The notes under the pieces: model-generated
What the model was told of the DNA's origin: nothing
The model's input: only the letters and a program-made list of their open reading frames with translations
The model's database searches: none
Program-made: the position numbers and the translations under genes
In this document: positions 39,160-41,859 of the stretch, one piece after another
How positions within the stretch are numbered: position 1 is the first letter of the stretch
Layout: the number at the start of each line of letters is the position of its first letter
IMG/VR virus record: IMGVR_UViG_3300021964_000156
Coordinates: 1-41,859 of that record
Length of the DNA stretch: 41,859 bases
From: a virus
Strand: one strand, 5' to 3'

Positions 39160-41174
39160 TGGCTATCACTTTAAAAGAAGTAGCAGCTCTGATTAAAACC
39201 GGAGATGCCGTACAAATTCAAAATCAAGAAGATCAAGGAAAGACTCTTGATAGTATTGATAAAGGCATCAAAAAGTTTCTTGCCGTTCAAGAAAGAGATC
39301 GTCTAGATAAACTAGAAGATCGTAGAGAACAGCGCAAAGTAAGAACTATTGCTGGCGGTGGTGTGGCTGTTGCTGGTGGAGCTACTGCCGGTGGTGGTAG
39401 CGGTGGTCCTAGCACAATGTCTAGAATATTGACACAAGGTGTAGGAACAGCTTTAGCTCTTGGTGCATTAAAAGCTATACAACTCGGATTTAGAGGAATT
39501 AAAAATGCTTTAGCCACATCTTTTGGCACTCAACGCGGCGCTTTATTAGACATCAATAAGTCTCTTACCAGTGAATTAAAAGATTTTCAAAAAGTATTAA
39601 AAGATGATATTAAAGTTTTAAAGGCTCAACAAAAGGCATTAAATAGCGAGCTTAAAAAGGCTTTCTCGACTGAAGCAGACTTGCGTAGACAAATTCAAGC
39701 CGAAACTAGAACCTTCACTGAAGCCGGTCAACAGCGAATGAAAGCGCTGCAAGCACGACTAGATGATGCAATTGCAAGAAGACAAGTTTTGCAAACAGAT
39801 TTAGATTCTGCTCGAGCAGATCTTTCTTCTGCGAGGCTAGATCTTAAAGAAACAAGAGTGGCGTTATCAGAAGCTCGAGCAGCAGGAAAACTCGATGCTC
39901 AAGCACTACGAAATCAAGTAGCAGCATTAGAAAGAAGAGTTGCTGGATTGAGAGTAGGCCAAATTGATACAGAACAAGCATTTGCAGATAGAGCCTCTCG
40001 GTTAGCTGGACCTAATGCACAGCTAGGCACATTAAAAGTCGGCGATAATATTCAATATAAAACTACCACTGGAAAATTACTTGATGCTCAAGTGATGGAC
40101 ACTGCAGGCGGAAAAGTTCAATTACGAACTGGCACAAATGTATTTTCTGTTGATGCTCAGAACTTAGCAGATAGGACAAAACTTCCTGGTTATGGTGAAG
40201 CTCGTATTCCTATGACTATTCAAGATGCATTAAGACAGCAGTCTCTTAATCCATTTGCTCGAGGGACAAGATTTAATAATTTGTTAAGAGTGCCGGGAAT
40301 ATTTAGTCCAGAAGGCATTGTAGAAGCTGGTGCTGCGACTGGCAGCAGAATAACTGGTGCTTTAGGAATGTCTAGAACAGCCGGCACTTTAGCATCTGCT
40401 TCTAGATTATTAGCATCAGGACCAGCACTTTTTGCTTCACTTGTCACTATTCCTTCATCTATTGGTGCTGAATCTGGAAACACTGCTACACTCGCATACA
40501 ATATCGTAGAAGCATACAGAGACAATGATTTAACTAAATTTAAGCAAAGCAGAAATGCTCTAAAAGATTATCTTAAGAAATCATTTCCACAAATGGCGCC
40601 TACAATTTCTGCTTTTATTAATAGCTACTTATTTGGAGACATGTTATTGCAATTAGGGTTAAAAGATAACCTAGAAGCAGCTCAAGGATTAGTTGAACTT
40701 TTAACGATTTCTGAAGTTGATGTAGCTCGAATTATGAAACAGAATCTTGGTGGAGAAGAAGCATTTAAGAAGTTTAAAAATTTCAACGCTGCCTTAGCCG
40801 CGGCCAAACAAAATCCAGAAGTAATTGCAGCAGCTGAAATACAAGCAAAGACACAAACACCTTCATATATTTTACCCGGATCTAACGCAGCTCAAGGAAT
40901 ATATTCATCGGCTTTATCGCAACAGGCTCGAGCATTTGTTGCTTCTGAATTAGGGCTAAAACCCAATGAAGCTTTGCGCAATGGTTCTAAATTTGCTGCA
41001 ATTGAATCAGCGATTGCTACTTCTGCATATGGTCCTCGTACAGACAAGGTTCCTACAATCACAGGCCAGATTGGAGATAATGTAGTTTCTAATAATGCAT
41101 TTAATAATCTGCCTCAATCTGCGGTTGATCCATTTGACACTAATTCAATGCTTTATGGTACAGCAGCACCATAA
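39159..41174 (+). CDS. 29: Tail tape measure / baseplate hub protein gp29-like
   Basis: 671 aa; T4 gp29 is 590 aa. N-terminus MAITLKEVAALIKTGDAVQIQNQEDQGKTLDSIDKGIKKFL; a Gly-rich hydrophobic part (GGGVAVAGGATAGGG ... GTALALGALKAIQLG); a long coiled coil at residues ~125-265 (LKDDIKVLKAQQKALNSELKK, LQTDLDSARADLSSARLDLKETRVALSEARA); then alanine-rich and helical sections, including a hydrophobic stretch (TLASASRLLASGPALFASLVTIPSSIG). It lies right after the gp26/frameshift unit, which is where tape measure genes lie in tailed phages. It sets tail tube length and is inside the tube. Starts by TAATG overlap. Confidence 0.7.
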   Translation: MAITLKEVAALIKTGDAVQIQNQEDQGKTLDSIDKGIKKFLAVQERDRLDKLEDRREQRKVRTIAGGGVAVAGGATAGGGSGGPSTMSRILTQGVGTALALGALKAIQLGFRGIKNALATSFGTQRGALLDINKSLTSELKDFQKVLKDDIKVLKAQQKALNSELKKAFSTEADLRRQIQAETRTFTEAGQQRMKALQARLDDAIARRQVLQTDLDSARADLSSARLDLKETRVALSEARAAGKLDAQALRNQVAALERRVAGLRVGQIDTEQAFADRASRLAGPNAQLGTLKVGDNIQYKTTTGKLLDAQVMDTAGGKVQLRTGTNVFSVDAQNLADRTKLPGYGEARIPMTIQDALRQQSLNPFARGTRFNNLLRVPGIFSPEGIVEAGAATGSRITGALGMSRTAGTLASASRLLASGPALFASLVTIPSSIGAESGNTATLAYNIVEAYRDNDLTKFKQSRNALKDYLKKSFPQMAPTISAFINSYLFGDMLLQLGLKDNLEAAQGLVELLTISEVDVARIMKQNLGGEEAFKKFKNFNAALAAAKQNPEVIAAAEIQAKTQTPSYILPGSNAAQGIYSSALSQQARAFVASELGLKPNEALRNGSKFAAIESAIATSAYGPRTDKVPTITGQIGDNVVSNNAFNNLPQSAVDPFDTNSMLYGTAAP

Positions 41175-41196
41175 AGAAAAGGGAGCCGAAGCTCCC
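41171..41196 (-). terminator. Minus-strand terminator after gp32
   Basis: On the minus strand GGGAGC-TTCG-GCTCCC (41196-41181) forms a 6-base-pair stem closed by a C(UUCG)G tetraloop, followed by TTTTCTTTAT. The T-run overlaps the end of the gp29 coding region. It would end gp32 transcription. Confidence 0.7.
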
Positions 41197-41204
41197 TAAT
41201 CCCC

Positions 41205-41232
41205 GACTACCGAAGTAGTCTTTCTCCTTTGT
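41205..41232 (+). terminator. Plus-strand terminator after gp29
   Basis: GACTAC-CGAA-GTAGTC (41205-41220) is a perfect 6-base-pair stem followed by TTTCTCCTTTG, a broken T-rich run. It would end the gp4-gp29 operon. On the opposite strand the loop reads UUCG. The T-run is weak, so efficiency may be partial. Confidence 0.5.
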
Positions 41233-41245
41233 TGTTCACCAACTT

Positions 41246-41270
41246 TTGTCCGAATCTTATTCAGCGACAA
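41246..41270. other. Imperfect inverted repeat in the gp29-gp32 gap
   Basis: TTGTC-C-GAAT-CTT-ATTC-AGC-GACAA folds to a 5 bp plus 4 bp stem with a small internal loop. It lies 28 bases after the gp32 stop, in the 3' untranslated part of the gp32 message. No function is known; it may only add RNA stability. Confidence 0.35.
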
Positions 41271-41297
41271 GGCCTAATTGGTTGGCTGACCTTATTC

Positions 41298-41859
41298 TTA
41301 GTCTTCATTTGCCAATCGTGCAAAATAAGACATTGTATCGTCATCATCATTACCCATACTCATGGATTCTGCTGTGACAGGTTCTGCTGCACGTGGTTCT
41401 GGAGCAGGAGCCGGTTCATTGATCGCAGCTTCTTGCTTAACAGTATATGCACCAGCAGTCGCTTCTTCACCAAGTACACGCATCAACTTCGCTTTGAGTT
41501 CGTCGTATGATTTGTAGTTCTTTGGATCGGTGAACTCACCGAGATCATGTAGTTGATTATAGACTGACTCCAGTCTGGATTCGTCTGCATCATAGAGAGC
41601 AGATGGGCTCGCAAACTCTGACTTATCATAATTACGGTATCCTTCAACTTGACGGATTTTCAATTTAAAGTCTGCACCCTCCCAAAAATCGAAAGGATTG
41701 ACCGGTGTTTCATCTGCAAAGTCTGGCTGCATAGAGTCCATGATCTTATCAAAGATCTTCTTACCAAACTTATAGAGGAATACTTTACCCTCATTCTGAG
41801 GAGCACTCGGATCTTGTACAACTAGGACATTAGCTACATAGTGGAGCCGGCGCTTTTGT
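41298..41859 (-). CDS. 32: Single-stranded DNA-binding protein gp32, 5' part outside window
   Basis: The open frame continues past the window end; 187 codons are present. YVANVLVVQDPSAPQNEGKVFLYKFGKKIFDKI is the OB-fold core conserved in gp32, followed by NPFDFWEGADFKLKIRQVEGYRNYDKSEF, matching T4 gp32 ([24 protein letters not shown]). A Pro/Ala-rich linker leads to an acidic tail (MGNDDDDTMSYFARLANED), which in T4 binds replication and recombination partners. The N-terminal part with the basic motif and zinc site is not in the window. Convergent to the gp29 operon; two hairpins lie between. Confidence 0.9.
   Translation of the reverse strand, partial: QKRRLHYVANVLVVQDPSAPQNEGKVFLYKFGKKIFDKIMDSMQPDFADETPVNPFDFWEGADFKLKIRQVEGYRNYDKSEFASPSALYDADESRLESVYNQLHDLGEFTDPKNYKSYDELKAKLMRVLGEEATAGAYTVKQEAAINEPAPAPEPRAAEPVTAESMSMGNDDDDTMSYFARLANED

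Overview
The window is part of a T4-like myovirus genome, most likely marine. Recognisable T4 proteins are gp32, gp29, gp26, gp4, gp48, gp53, a gp27-type hub, gp5 parts, gp25, gp6 and gp8. They sit with families I know from marine T4-like phages (cyanophage or pelagiphage type), such as a DUF4815-type giant structural protein, Ser/Asp-rich fibres and a small conserved 67-aa protein. The DNA is AT-rich. Genes are packed with 1-50 base overlaps, many as TAATG junctions, and exact T4 late promoters (TATAAATA) precede structural genes. I cannot name the host. No tRNA, CRISPR or insertion sequence was seen, and no stretch over 300 bases lacks a gene.

Layout. (1) 1-2989, minus: fibre or appendage genes, the first cut by the window edge. 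(2) 3063-13483: an accessory island, mostly plus strand. It holds a GNAT-like protein, two putative 2OG-Fe(II) oxygenases, a QueC-like PP-loop protein, a radical SAM protein, six DxD glycosyltransferases in two paralogous groups, a SAM methyltransferase, a carbamoyltransferase and an SGNH hydrolase. (3) 13443-36251, minus: a long late block with fibre/structural proteins, the DUF4815 protein, gp8, gp6, gp25, a central spike split over three genes, the hub protein, gp53 and gp48. (4) 36304-41174, plus: gp4, a conserved protein, a tail-tube-fold protein, gp26 with an apparent -1 frameshift extension, and the gp29 tape measure. (5) 41298-41859, minus: the C-terminal part of gp32.

How they work together. 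Regions 3 and 4 build the baseplate hub (gp27-type, gp5 parts, gp26, gp29), the wedges (gp53, gp25, gp6, gp8), the tube cap (gp48) and host-contacting fibres. The island lies inside the fibre locus and encodes sugar-transfer and tailoring enzymes. The simplest reading is modification of virion fibres or of host surface glycan; this is inference.

Most notable observations: a T_TTT_TTT slippery site at the end of gp26 with an upstream SD-like sequence, opening a 60-codon frame that ends on the tape measure start, as in lambda G/GT; the radical SAM/oxygenase/PP-loop/glycosyltransferase island; back-to-back overlapping late promoters at 3044-3057; and a gp5 function split over three genes, one with an amidase-like domain that appears to lack a zinc ligand.
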